This document shows, piece by piece, positions 36,901 to 48,108 of a stretch of 64,000 bases of DNA (its first letter is position 1; every line of letters starts with the position of its first letter). The notes under the pieces were generated by a model. It worked only from the letters and a program-made list of their open reading frames with translations. It had not been told where the DNA came from and ran no database searches. Source of the stretch: Petrosia ficiformis. Lineage: Eukaryota > Porifera > Demospongiae > Haplosclerida > Petrosiidae. The DNA lies in assembly GCA_947044365.1 (NCBI GenBank), contig OX345647.1:5004010-5068009 (forward strand), in the 5' to 3' direction. A program made the translations under genes and the position numbers.

Positions 36901-39900
36901 TACAAACATAGTTTAGGGTTTAGTGTTTAGGATTTAGGGTTTAGGGTTTAGGGATTAGGGTTTAGGGTTTATGGTTTAGTGTTTAGGGATTAGGGTTAAG
37001 GATTTAGGGTTTAGGGATTAGCAATACCCATATAATTATACCATACTATTAATTAGCTGATTTGAGCAATACTGAGAATAAAACAGCCAATCAACGTTAA
37101 TGAATTGAGTATCACACAATTCTTACCTTACAATGAAACTCAAGATTAGCATGATAACCAGTTTGTATGCATTTCACTGTACATTTACCACCTAATTCCA
37201 TCCAAGGGTATGTCAATATAGATCTGTTGAAGAGAGAATAAGGGGATTGAAAAGGTGGATGGATTAATGGAACATGAAGAGATGGAGAGAAACTGACCTG
37301 CCATATGCATTTGGTAAGGTGGCCTCATAAACCTCATCATGATCCATAAGCGTTAATGTAACTAGATGATAATTAAGATAAAGAGGGAGGGAGGGAGATA
37401 GATAGATAGATAAACAGATAGATAGATAGATGGATAGATAGATATATGTATATATATTTAAATAGATAACAGATACACAGACAGACAGATAGATAGATAG
37501 ATAGATAGACAGACAGACAAACAGATAGATAGTTAAATAAATAGATAGATAGATACCTTTCCCTATGTTATGAACACCGAGAGATAATCCAAGAAATTTT
37601 GATTTAGTATATATAGATCCAGTGGTATACATCCTCTTTGTAGGACATTCTGCATAGAATCCAGAAACTGAAATGGGAATGAAGATAAATGGAATGGAAA
37701 TGTGGATTAATAGGAAACATGGAATGAGAATGAGGATTGAAAGGAATTTACAGCTGAGTTTAATTAATTGTGATTGAAATTAATAACAAGATATATAGAG
37801 AAAAAAGTATCCCTATGTCTGAAACACAACAGCCTATTATAGTTATTATTTTAATTACATATATCTATTCTCCTTACCTTTTAAAGGACCTTGTAGAACT
37901 TTAGGAATACATTTCAAGTACAATAGCTAGCTATTAGTTCCAGTTTATACGTAAGCTACAAGCAGCTTTCTTTATGCTGGTCTAGTCTGTACAACTCAAA
38001 TACGCATTCTATTATGCCGCCACACCTATTAATTGATCAAGCCCCCGGAATGACGCAACTTCTTTAACTATGTATACAACGCGTGTGTTATCATAACATA
38101 AGAATATAACATTAAACTCAGTGGAAAGCAAATATAGGGATGACCAATTAAATTCTGAGAGAATGACCATAAAATTATTATTACTTCTGAGAGAATCACT
38201 AATTAATAGTAATTATTATAATTAACTAATTAATCACACAATTATAATTATAATTAACCTGGAGGATGATGAGAAACTTGCTCAGCTATAAATGTTACTG
38301 AATCATACGTAGCATAAGGAACAGGTCCAGATTCTAAAACATGTCTACTTTTTTCGTCTGGAGGATTCCGTTGTCCATTAGGAAGATGCCAATAACAGCG
38401 AAACACCTCTCCAAGGATAGGATTATATGGTTTCTTAGCAACAGTACCCTGTATTTAATAAAATAGTAGATGAATACAAGTACATGTAGAACTGGAAATA
38501 CATTAGTTTGAATGTAGTTTTGAAACAAAGAGAACTCATATACATGTACATGTACATAATTATACATGTACATATATACATGTACATATACATGTACATA
38601 CACATGTACATACACATATACATGTACATACATAGATGTACATATACATACTTGTACTATAGTATATTATACTCATCCCTTAGGCTAGCACTAGTATGAT
38701 ACAATGTTAACAAGATAAAGTACGATCATACATCATTATAGATAGATTCCAGTCTCTCTGACTAGGTATAGTTTTCAAGTCATATACATACATGTATTCT
38801 GTACTATAGTATATAGTATACTATACTCACACCTAGGCTAGAACTAAAGCACAGCATATAACAAAGCAGAGCACAATTATAGACAGTTGATACACATGTA
38901 CATGTACATGTGTGTATATAGTGGGCTAGCTTGTATGTATTATAGTTAATAGCATTATGAATGTCTAACTTTTCTAGCGGCATGAAATGATGATAGAATG
39001 TATCTAACAGTAGCAACCATTCTTTCTTTTGGAGTTTCATAATCGGTAATACTATATGAAGAATAAAAGATTAATGAAATGGGATAGGTGGGATGAGGGG
39101 GTTAGTGTACTGGTACAAGGGAAGGGATGGAGTGGTTAGTGTACTGATACAAGGGTACTGATGGGAGTGGTTAGTGTACTGGTACAAGGGTAGGGATGGA
39201 GTGGTTAGTGTACTGGTACAAGGGGACTGATGGGAGTGGTTAGTGTACTGGTACAAGGGCACTGATGGGAGTGGATAGTGTACTGGCACAAGGGGACTGA
39301 TGGGAGTGGTTAGTGTACTGGCACAAGGGGACTGATGGGAGTGGTTAGTGTACTGATACAAGGGTACTGATGGGAGTGGTTAGTGTACTGGTACAAGAGT
39401 ACTGATGGGAGTGGTTAGTGTACTGGCACAAGGGGACTGATGGGAGTGGTTAGTGTACTGATACAAGGGTACTGATGGGAGTGGTTAGTGTACTGGCACA
39501 AGGGGACTGATGGGAGTGGTTAGTGTACTGGTACAAGGGTACTGATGGGAGTGGTTAGTGTACTGGTACAAAGGGACTGATGGGAGTGGTTAGTGTACTG
39601 GTACAAAGGGACTGATGGGAGTGGTTAGTGTACTGGTACAAGGGTAGGGATGGAGTGGTTAGTGTACTGGTACAAGGGCACTGATGGGAGTGGTTAGTGT
39701 ACTGGTACAAGGGTACTGATGGGAGTGGTTAGTGTACTGGTACAAAGGGACTGATGGGAGTGGTTAGTGTACTGGTACAAGGGTAGGGATGGAGTGGTTA
39801 GTGTACTGGTACAAGGGCACTGATGGGAGTGGTTAGTGTACTGGTACAAGGGGACTGATGGGAGTGGTTAGTGTACTGATACAAGGGTACTGATGGGAGT

Positions 39901-42900
39901 GGTTAGTGTACTGGTACAAGGGTAGGGATGGAGTGGTTAGTGTACTGGTACAAGGGGACTGATGGGAGTGGTTAGTGTACTGGTACAAGGGCACTGATGG
40001 GAGTGGTTAGTGTACTGGCACAAGGGGACTGATGGGAGTGGTTAGTGTACTGATACAAGGGTACTGATGGGAGTGGTTAGTGTACTGGTACAAGGGTACT
40101 GATGGGAGTGGTTAGTGTACTGGCACAAGGGTACTGATGGGAGTGGTTAGTGTACTGGCACAAGGGGACTGATGGGAGTGGTTAGTGTACTGGTACAAGG
40201 GTACTGATGGGAGTGGTTAGTGTACTGGTACAAAGGGATTGATGGGAGTGGTTAGTGTACTGGTACAAAGGGACTGATGGGAGTGGTTAGTGTACTGGTA
40301 CAAGGGTAGGGATGGAGTGGTTAGTGTACTGGTACAAGGGTACTGATGGGAGTGGTTAGTGTACTGGTACAAGGGTAGGGATGGAGTGGTTAGTGTACTG
40401 GTACAAGGGCACTGATGGGTGTGGTTAGTGTACCGGTACAAAAGACATTCTTCTTACTTAATAAACAAGTCTGGATGAGCTAGGAAGTCAGCATACATCT
40501 CCAGTAGTGATCGTTTCTCCAATATGAATGTTGGAAGGGTAACACGAGATAGATCCATTCCTACTCTAACTTGACCTAACATGTACATTATCATACTTTT
40601 ATTTGCAGCTACTCCACCTGTATTGAGAGGTGTGGTTTAATAGATGAATAAATACATCAATGATTAATGCATGGCTAGATGGATGGCTGAATGGATGGAT
40701 GAATGGATGAATAGATGGATGAAATGAATGAGTTAATGGATGGCTGAATGGATGAATGAATGGATCAATAGATGGATGAAATGAATGAGTTAATGGATGG
40801 CTGGATGGATGGTTGAATGGATGAAATGAATGGTTAATGGATGGATGAATGGATGGATGAATAGATGGATGAAATGAATGAGATAATGGATGGATGAATG
40901 GATGGTTGAATAGATGGATGAAATGGATGAGTTAATGGATGAATGAATGGATGGTTGAATGTATAGATGAATGGGCGGATGGATAAATGGATTGATGAGG
41001 GGTGGATGGATCGAAGGATGGACGGACGAAAGGATAAAAGGATTGATAAATACATGGACGGAGGAATGAATAAACAAATTAACAATGAATGGATGAAGAA
41101 TGGATGGACAAATGGATGAGCAGATGGATGAGTTAATGGTTGAATGGATGGTTAGTTTTCTAATGGATGAATGGATGGAGAACTCTTACTGCTGGTGTCA
41201 TCTTGTTCCTCATATTCCTCATCATCTTCAATATCTATTTTACAAAAGAGAAAACGATATCATATAAACTGAACTCTTTAGACACCTACCAGAAGGATCT
41301 CCTTCGGCTACAGGTATTGCTAAAGAAGGAACGGTGGCAATTGGTGAGTGAGCCTCTTCTTTTGCATCGTAGAATTCTTCAGAATTGACACTATCCGAGT
41401 CACCAACTTCATCATCCTTTGTCTCTTCCTCAATGGCCTCCTGGTCAATCAAACTGAGTGAAAAAATAATTAAAATTGTTAAATGACTTTCAACCAATGG
41501 AAAAGCTAAGAAATAATTTAAATGCGTCACATGATTTCCAACCTCCCAACCCCATCCTTCACAACCTTTCTCTGCTGCTGCTGTCATCATGTTGATTACT
41601 GAGTGTTAACTCTTCTTCATGTCTTGAAGTAGATGTAGCTGTACGAAATGAACTAGGACTACCACTATCTGTTGACTACAAGTATGTGACAAGAGAAAGA
41701 AAGTGAGACAGACAGAAAGAATGAGAGACAAAGATAAATAACACATGAGGACAAGAATGAGGTGTACATAAATACCCACCTGTTCATCTTTCATTATATC
41801 AATACATTGTTTCATAGCAGTTAGCATATTCTGTTAAAAAAAATATTGTTATCATAATTAGTCTGGAGGCATGTACAAGTGACCCGATATAAAGCAATTT
41901 GATTGGTTGATTCAAACAGCACACAATGTGCTTATATTATTCACCGATCAATCATGATCTAGTTACAGTGGTGTGGAAACAGCCAGTCATACAGGACATT
42001 GTCCTATAAATCTAGTGAATATCCGGTAAATTGAAACTGGGCTGTATACAATGTATATGGGGAGCAGGACAAGAGTGATGAAAATAGGTCAAAATGTCCG
42101 GCAATTGGCTCACTATTTCCACACCCATGCTTACTAATAGTCATAAATCATATCTTTGTTCACGTCTTCATATATACACATTATTTTTAACTAACTGCAG
42201 CTGTCTGTTTGATAGACTCAGCTTCTTCCGAATTATTCATAATATCCGACAGACCCTATAAATAATAATAATTATTAATAATGATATATATTTTATAAAT
42301 ACACACATATGTATGTAAGTATTTCCTCCAGGATAAATATTGAGGGTAGAGGACAGCATCAATGGTACATGACATTTGGTCAACACTCAACAATGTTGTA
42401 AAACAGTGTTGAAAGGGTGGGGACCACATTAATGAGCATATACATATACATGTAGCAGATACAGTATGTGGCTAAATAGAACATGTGGTATTATGTACAG
42501 CATGACAAAACACATATACACCAATGCAACAACTCCCTATTGTGAGACTGAGGCTTGTCCTAACTCCCTAGCATAGGGCTGAGGCTCATTCCAACTCCCT
42601 AGAGTGAGGCTAAGGCTCATCCCAACTCCCCAACGTGGGACTTATCCCCACTCCATAGTGTAAACTCAACAGCTCGTTCCAACTCCCTAGTGTGGAGCTG
42701 AGGCTCATCCCAACTGCCTAGTGTGGGGCTCAGGCTTGTCCCAATAATGTATAAGTTATATTTATATATGTATAGACAATCTAAATGAGACCAGATGTCA
42801 ATATATGTGTATATCTATCCAGTAGTAGTATGTATCATACCTGTATTTGTTCATTAAGAAGAGCATAATAGCTTTCACAAATAGCTAAACGATGTTCCAT

Positions 42901-44629
42901 ATTGAGTCCTTTCTTCGCTTTAGGTAGATCAAGACGCTGAGGGAGGAGGAGAGTCAGAGAGAGGGTGAAGAGAATGAGGAAGAAGAAGAGGAAGAGGAGG
43001 AGAAGGAGAAGGAGGAGGTGAATATGGACATTATACAATGTAGATGTACATGTACATGTATGTATGTATGTAGTCTAAATTTCACAAACTTGTAAAGGTT
43101 GTTTCAAACGTCTTATTGTTGAATCCAATGCTTGAAACCAACGATCTCTTTCCTCTCCATTTTGAGCTGTTAAAAACAAAGGAAAAAGGTATAAAGAAAG
43201 AAGGGAGTGAGGGAGTGAGGGAGCGAGGGAGTGAGTGAGGGAGAGAGGAAAAGGGGTTAACATTGACCAAAAGGAATTTCAATTTATAAATACCTTTTGG
43301 AAATTAAAATGTAACTAACAGAATTTACATGTACATGTACATGTATATAATCATATAGTAGTTATACTAACAATATACATGTATATACATAATATACATG
43401 TACATAATATAATATACATATACATACTTTGAAAGTGAAAGGTGCGTCCCTCAGAATGTAAAGTAAACGTACATTCATCTTCATCATCAATACCCATTAA
43501 AGCTTTCTTTAGTTTTATACAACCTCTTCTGCTGCCACGTGTCATCTTGTCTTTGCTCTGTGAATCAAAAGACAATACATAAGTACAATATGTATATACA
43601 TGTATATACACACAGACAGAAAGATGGGCACACACATTGTCCTTGCAGAGACAGCTTGTGTGTGTGTATAATAAAGTCTGTTCACATTCACAATTAACCT
43701 CAAAATTAGGATGTGATGACTTTATAGTGTAAAGTCATAAGATTAACACATGATTATACTGTAACTTAATAATGAAGCAATGAATTGACACTTAACATAC
43801 ACAAAAGGAAGGATAATTATATGAAAATTGTGCAGGAAAGGCCATTCCAAACTAAAGTTATGCAGATCTTAGGTTAAAGTGAATGTGAATGACCATTTGT
43901 GAATTAAGAGTTTGATAAATATAAAAATATACAAATGCACACTTACAGACACACACATTGCTCTTGAAGATATACTAGTGATGGGGTGATACCAAAGTAC
44001 CTCAATTACCAGCTTTTTGACTCCGTACTACTCCAGAATTGATACTGATACTATACTACCACACCCATTTCATGGGCATATTAGTAACCATTTCAATTGT
44101 ATATCATAATTAATGATATGGCATGCAGTGTTATGCAGGCACTCAATACTATTAATATTGATTCCAAAACAACTTTTTTTCTATAAGTATAAACCAATGG
44201 CTACATCATCGCTAAAAGCTAATACAAGTATGCAGCACCCAATTCTATAAATATATTATATATAAGAAAAGAGGTGTTATATATATATATATATCGACTT
44301 GCTTGGCATCGTTTTATAAATTTCTTGTATTGTCCAATACTAACATATATACACATACATACAGATGATGCAACATCACCAAATAATATATACATGTACA
44401 GGTATGAATATGGGGAGCCTGTATGGTGCTTCTACAATCTCTACTGCATAAACAGTAACATGCATAAGTAATTATAAATTGTTTAGATCAAACTGTCTGT
44501 CTATACCGTATAGTAGGAGAGAAGCCCAGAGTTCTGGTCCAACACGAACCAACGATACTGCCATCCTGAGACTACATTCGTCCACTTTGAGAGAGGACCT
44601 TCCACGAGACTACGAGAAGAGGACGCCAT
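33901..44629 (-). CDS. OSBPL9: Oxysterol-binding protein-related protein 9
   Basis: Twenty exons in transcript order: 44629-44507, 43557-43428, 43166-43090, 42936-42841, 42255-42196, 41830-41780, 41675-41566, 41453-41290, 41234-41190, 40617-40458, 39051-38970, 38448-38259, 37667-37557, 37361-37298, 37223-37127, 36056-36013, 35960-35882, 35620-35459, 35090-35025, 33990-33901; 666 aa. ORP9 moves phosphatidylinositol-4-phosphate/sterol class lipids between membranes at ER contact sites. The N-terminal PH domain (about residues 8-105) starts [20 protein letters not shown]. An acidic stretch has EEFYDAKE, an FFAT-like core for binding VAP on the ER. The lipid-binding ORD has [18 protein letters not shown], the fingerprint [24 protein letters not shown] and [10 protein letters not shown]. 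The C-terminus has QWREVTIAL and [16 protein letters not shown] sequence (here [13 protein letters not shown]). Exon 7 uses a donor at 41565, the only one giving the right phase. It diverges from DEPDC1, 77 bp between starts. Introns carry many repeats. Confidence 0.96.
33992..34128. repeat. 68-bp tandem duplication beside the last OSBPL9 acceptor
   Basis: Two near-identical units starting TATAGAAAAAAATCAATTCTG at 33992 and 34060. The first unit includes the polypyrimidine tract of the acceptor at 33990. The acceptor AG itself is not kept in the second unit. Confidence 0.9.
34457..35010. repeat. Element family A, copy 3, with internal 68-bp minisatellite (7 copies)
   Basis: Begins ACCTCAAAATTAGGATG and ends GAAGGACAATTATAT like other family A copies, but the internal block starting ACTTATATGTACTATAGTGTA is repeated about seven times from 34490 to 34962. 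Lies in the last OSBPL9 intron. Confidence 0.85.
35229..35438. repeat. 210-bp element with perfect 12-bp inverted ends
   Basis: GTGTTCTGCCCA at the left and TGGGCAGAACAC at the right. Inside are three degenerate copies of TTAACCACCTCTCxGATGA. No coding sequence. It is in the OSBPL9 intron between 35090 and 35459. Confidence 0.75.
36141..36300. repeat. Element family B (ACAGTAATTAC foldback), copy 2
   Basis: Contains CATACAGTACAGTAATTACT, CAAACTACAGTAGTTCAA and ends ACTGTTACTGTATGGTGAC, matching 20735-21165 and 36756-36878. Confidence 0.75.
36332..36735. repeat. Element family H, copy 1
   Basis: About 390 bp, from AAAGTATCCCTATGA to TCATAGGGATGGC, matched across most of its length by 37792-38144 (shared CTGAAACACAACAGCCTATT, CCTTTTAAAGGACC, AATGACGCAACTTC, TATGTATACAACGC). 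It sits between two family B pieces. Confidence 0.8.
36756..36878. repeat. Element family B, copy 3
   Basis: GTCACACCATACAGTACATTA at the left, ATATGGTGACTTTTTATTGACA at the right; internal CTACAGTAGTTCAACAGTAA. Confidence 0.7.
36910..37020. repeat. Degenerate (TTTAGGG)n telomere-like array
   Basis: About fifteen GTTTAGGG/GATTAGGG/GTTTAGTG units in about 110 bp in an OSBPL9 intron. The heptamer is the plant-type telomere unit and differs from the usual metazoan TTAGGG. Confidence 0.85.
37792..38144. repeat. Element family H, copy 2
   Basis: See 36332-36735; ends with GTGGAAAGCAAATATAGGGATGACC. It lies in the OSBPL9 intron between 37667 and 38259. Confidence 0.8.
39085..40440. repeat. 35-bp minisatellite, ~38 copies, 1.35 kb
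   Basis: Unit GGGACTGATGGGAGTGGTTA followed by GTGTACTGGTACAAG, in the OSBPL9 intron ending at 40458. Variants (GGTACTGATGGG, GCACTGATGGG, GGTAGGGATGG; GGTACAAG, GGCACAAG, GATACAAG) recur in ordered runs, which suggests higher-order duplication. The open minus-strand frames across it are simple translations of the repeat. Confidence 0.97.
40670..41165. repeat. Degenerate (GGAT/GAAT)n array
   Basis: ATGGATGAATGGATGG-type repeat filling the OSBPL9 intron between 40617 and 41190. Confidence 0.9.
41970..42131. repeat. Element family E, copy 2
   Basis: GTGGAAACAGCCAGTCAT at the left and TTGGCTCACTATTTCCACAC at the right, with GTATATGGGGAGCAGGACAA inside. Matches 17823-18003 almost end to end. 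Confidence 0.85.
42535..42745. repeat. ~34-bp minisatellite, ~6 copies
   Basis: Unit built on CCAACTCCCTAGTGTGxGGCTGAGGCTCATC, in the OSBPL9 intron between 42255 and 42841. Confidence 0.85.
43676..43892. repeat. Element family A, copy 4
   Basis: TTCACATTCACAATTAACCT at the left, AGGTTAAAGTGAATGTGAA at the right. A compact copy without internal expansion, in OSBPL9 intron 1. Confidence 0.85.
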
Positions 44630-44706
44630 GACAGTTTCCTTATAAGGAAGTCAGCTGACCTGGTCCTGCCCAAAGCGGTAAATTCAAAATCTGCTAACAA
44701 GAGAGA
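44630..44706. promoter_or_regulatory. 77-bp divergent promoter OSBPL9 / DEPDC1
   Basis: Contains a perfect palindrome TTTCCTTATAAGGAA (two ETS-type GGAA cores back to back, also a TATA-like centre) directly followed by GTCAGCTGAC, a palindromic E-box context. Symmetric sites fit a bidirectional promoter; binding factors are not shown by the sequence. Confidence 0.6.
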
Positions 44707-46891
44707 ATGGCTGAAGCTTTGCTAAATGAGACCACCAATCCACCTCAATATAAGGCTACACAGCTGGTAAATCCAAATTCAAGTACATATACTTGTATAT
44801 CTGTATGTATAATAACTATATATATATGTATCACCCCATGATAAATGGTAGGAGTGCTTTAGTGGTACACGACATTGGGTCAACAGTGTTATAAACAGTT
44901 TTTTTTTTCATTCTAAACTTTAAAATTAAAGGTGGGGGAGCACCATGGTACCATCCTTTGTGGGAAACACTGGATGTATGTGTCATAATGTGTGCATGAT
45001 GTTTGTTCGTTAACGTGTATGTATGTACATGTTTATAAAAATATGCATGTATACCTGGTTTGTGTATGCATCTATGTACATTGTATGTACATGGGCGTGT
45101 ATGTAACTATGTACCTGGTTTGTGTATGTATCTACGTATGTATGTATGTATATAGGTGTGTATGTAACTATGTACCTGGTTTGTGTATGCATCTATGTAT
45201 GTATGTATATGGGTGTGTATGTAACTATGTACCTCTATGTATATGTATGTATATGTATGTGTATGTATGTACGTACGTACATGGTGTCACATGATAAGAA
45301 CAAGGATGCTGTATGAAACCCTATGAATGTACATATATATGTGTATAAGTAATTAGGTATGTATGTATATATGTGTATATATGTACATACAGTGGCGTCA
45401 GATGATTCATGGTTTCAGAACAGGGATGCCAGTTAGTAAACACAGAGTGCGAATGAAAGTAATAGAAGATTCTTTTACTGGAGCAGATGCAACAGAATGG
45501 CTGAAACAACATCTAGAAATGTCTGGACTGTTTCAAACAATCGATAAACAACAGGTAGGTAGTTAATCATATCGCTGCAACCGTATTAGAATATTACAAT
45601 ACCACAAACGCAATATTATTGCAGTCATTATTTCATATACACGTAGGATAGTAGAGTAGCTATATTATGCATTCAAAATAGTCTTATACAAACCACAGAA
45701 TACAATAATTTCATGTAAAAACATCCTGATATAACCCTAACAATGTCAGTACTCCTAACATAATTCTTATACCATATGAGACTATATAAATGTAATATAA
45801 TTTTGTGACTTCTTATATGAAGAAACAACCATTATATAATGCTATTTACTGATTAAACACACCATACATACACTCTTGATCCTGTCTGAGATATTACTAG
45901 CAAAATTCAGTTCGTGTTTTGTTTGTATCATACTAATTTACTAATAACTCACAGTTAGGATACAAAATTATAAAATGATAATAATTTTATTAATGTATTA
46001 ATGCTATAATCGTTTAAGCTAAATATCAAATTGCCCATAGTTATATCAACACACAGACACCATCCTCTGATCTGTTCCCAGGTACTGAAATTATTACAAA
46101 AATTTCTTGAAAGTGGTGTTATTGAAGATGCCAAGGGCAAAGATAGAAGGGCATTTGAAGATGGGTCTCGCTTATATCGATTTGTGACGAGCCCCAATCC
46201 ACTGAACTTTATAGAGGAGGAAGAGGAGGAGGAGGTGGATGAGAAAGATAGTTCTGTTTTGTGCATAGCTAACTCTTATGCTTTAATTGGTGGAGGTATT
46301 GTGAAATGGTCATCAATCAATCTGTTCTTCCATCCATCCATCCATCTGTCCATCCATGATGCATTCATCCATTCATTCATTAATTTTGCATTATTTCAGA
46401 ACAAGACACTTCACTTATTGAAATTGAACCATCAACAGATGCCATGATGAGTGAAGATGAATGTCCTTCACATGTTGCAGCTGTATGGAAAGAATTCACT
46501 CTAGCAAAGTGTGTATAGCAATACCTCAGCATCTATCCACTTCTATCTATCCATCTGTTCCTTTAATACATCTATCTGACACTCAATCATACATCTATCC
46601 ATCCCTCTATCTGCTATCTATCTATCTACTCAGTTTAGAATACATTATTCATATGTACGTATATCCACAGATTACTAAAGATTATAGAACTGCCTACACT
46701 TGATTCTATATTATCATATGATGCTGTTGATGGTAAGATAATATCTTATAATATAATAAAAAGTCTGCAGCAACTGGAAACCGTTGAGAGGGGTGAGTAT
46801 ATTCCTATGAACCTCCTCTGGTCTGTTTACTGCTAAATTTAGCTATCAGAAAGATTGTGTACATACATGTATGTATGTATGTGTGTACATG

Positions 46892-46923
<32 letters not shown>

Positions 46924-48065
46924 CTATGTACATGTATATGTGTATGTACATTGTACAATGTATGTATGTACATAGTGTATGTGTGTGTGTCTGTATGTAC
47001 GTAATGTACATGTATGTGTGTATGTATGTTTGTATGTTTGTATGTATGTATGTATGGTATATGTAGTACATACATACTACCTACATGTACATGTGGTGTA
47101 TGTCTGTGAGTGTAAAATACATTTTCAGATGCAGTAGATGATATTCCTAGTTGGGTTATAATGGCGATAAAATGCATATCAAAATGTAAGTCACACCCAC
47201 AAACAAAATAACCAAGTATTTCATATTTCTATCACACACACAGGGCCCGAGGAGTGTCCTGAAGGATTAACAAGTGGTTTACCAGTGTATCATGGGTTTG
47301 AACAAGACATCTTGCAGTCTCTAATCACCTATTTCACATCTCTTTCTCAACCACTAATATCTTCAAAGTTGTACGATCTTTTCATGACAATATATCCACT
47401 AATTGAAACCAATAGTCTTAAAGCTACAGATGCTTTACAGCTCTGTTGTCTGTTCTTACCTCATACAAATCGTATTAGACTCCATCGAGTAATGAGAATG
47501 ATAAACAAAGCATCTCGTAATACTCAATTACAACTCTCTTTAGCTAGACACAACCAACATGTGGTATGTACATAACATGTAACTATATCTACATCTACAT
47601 GTATGTATCTATTTATCCACCCATCTATCTATCTATCCATTACATATACCCTATATCTATCTACAGTGTATTTACATGTATATCTATCTATCTATGTATC
47701 CATCCATTCATCTTATCCATTGCATATACCAATTATCTACCAATTATCCATCTACATTGTGTACATTGTATTTATCTATCTATTTATTTATTCATCTACA
47801 TGTATGTATCTATTTGTCCACTCATCTATCTATTTATCCATTACATATACCCATATATCTATCTACATTGTATTTATCTATCTATTTATTTATTCATCTA
47901 CATGTATGTATCTATTTGTCCACTCATCTATCTATTTATCCATTACATATAAACATTAAGTATATATCTATCTATCTATCCATCCATTCATCTTATCCAT
48001 TGCATGTACCAATTATCTATCTATATTATATAGATAAATAATTGGTACATGCAATAGATAGATAA

Positions 48066-48108
<43 letters not shown>

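Noticed and set aside
39085..40440. CRISPR-like regularly spaced repeats (also 53608-54028)
   Set aside because: Units are contiguous with no unique spacers, and the DNA is an animal intron; these are minisatellites.
46733..46770. Possible 38-nt intron inside DEPDC1 exon 5 (GTAAG ... CAG)
   Set aside because: Reading through keeps an open frame with sensible family sequence; removing 38 nt would shift the frame, and 38 nt is short for an intron.
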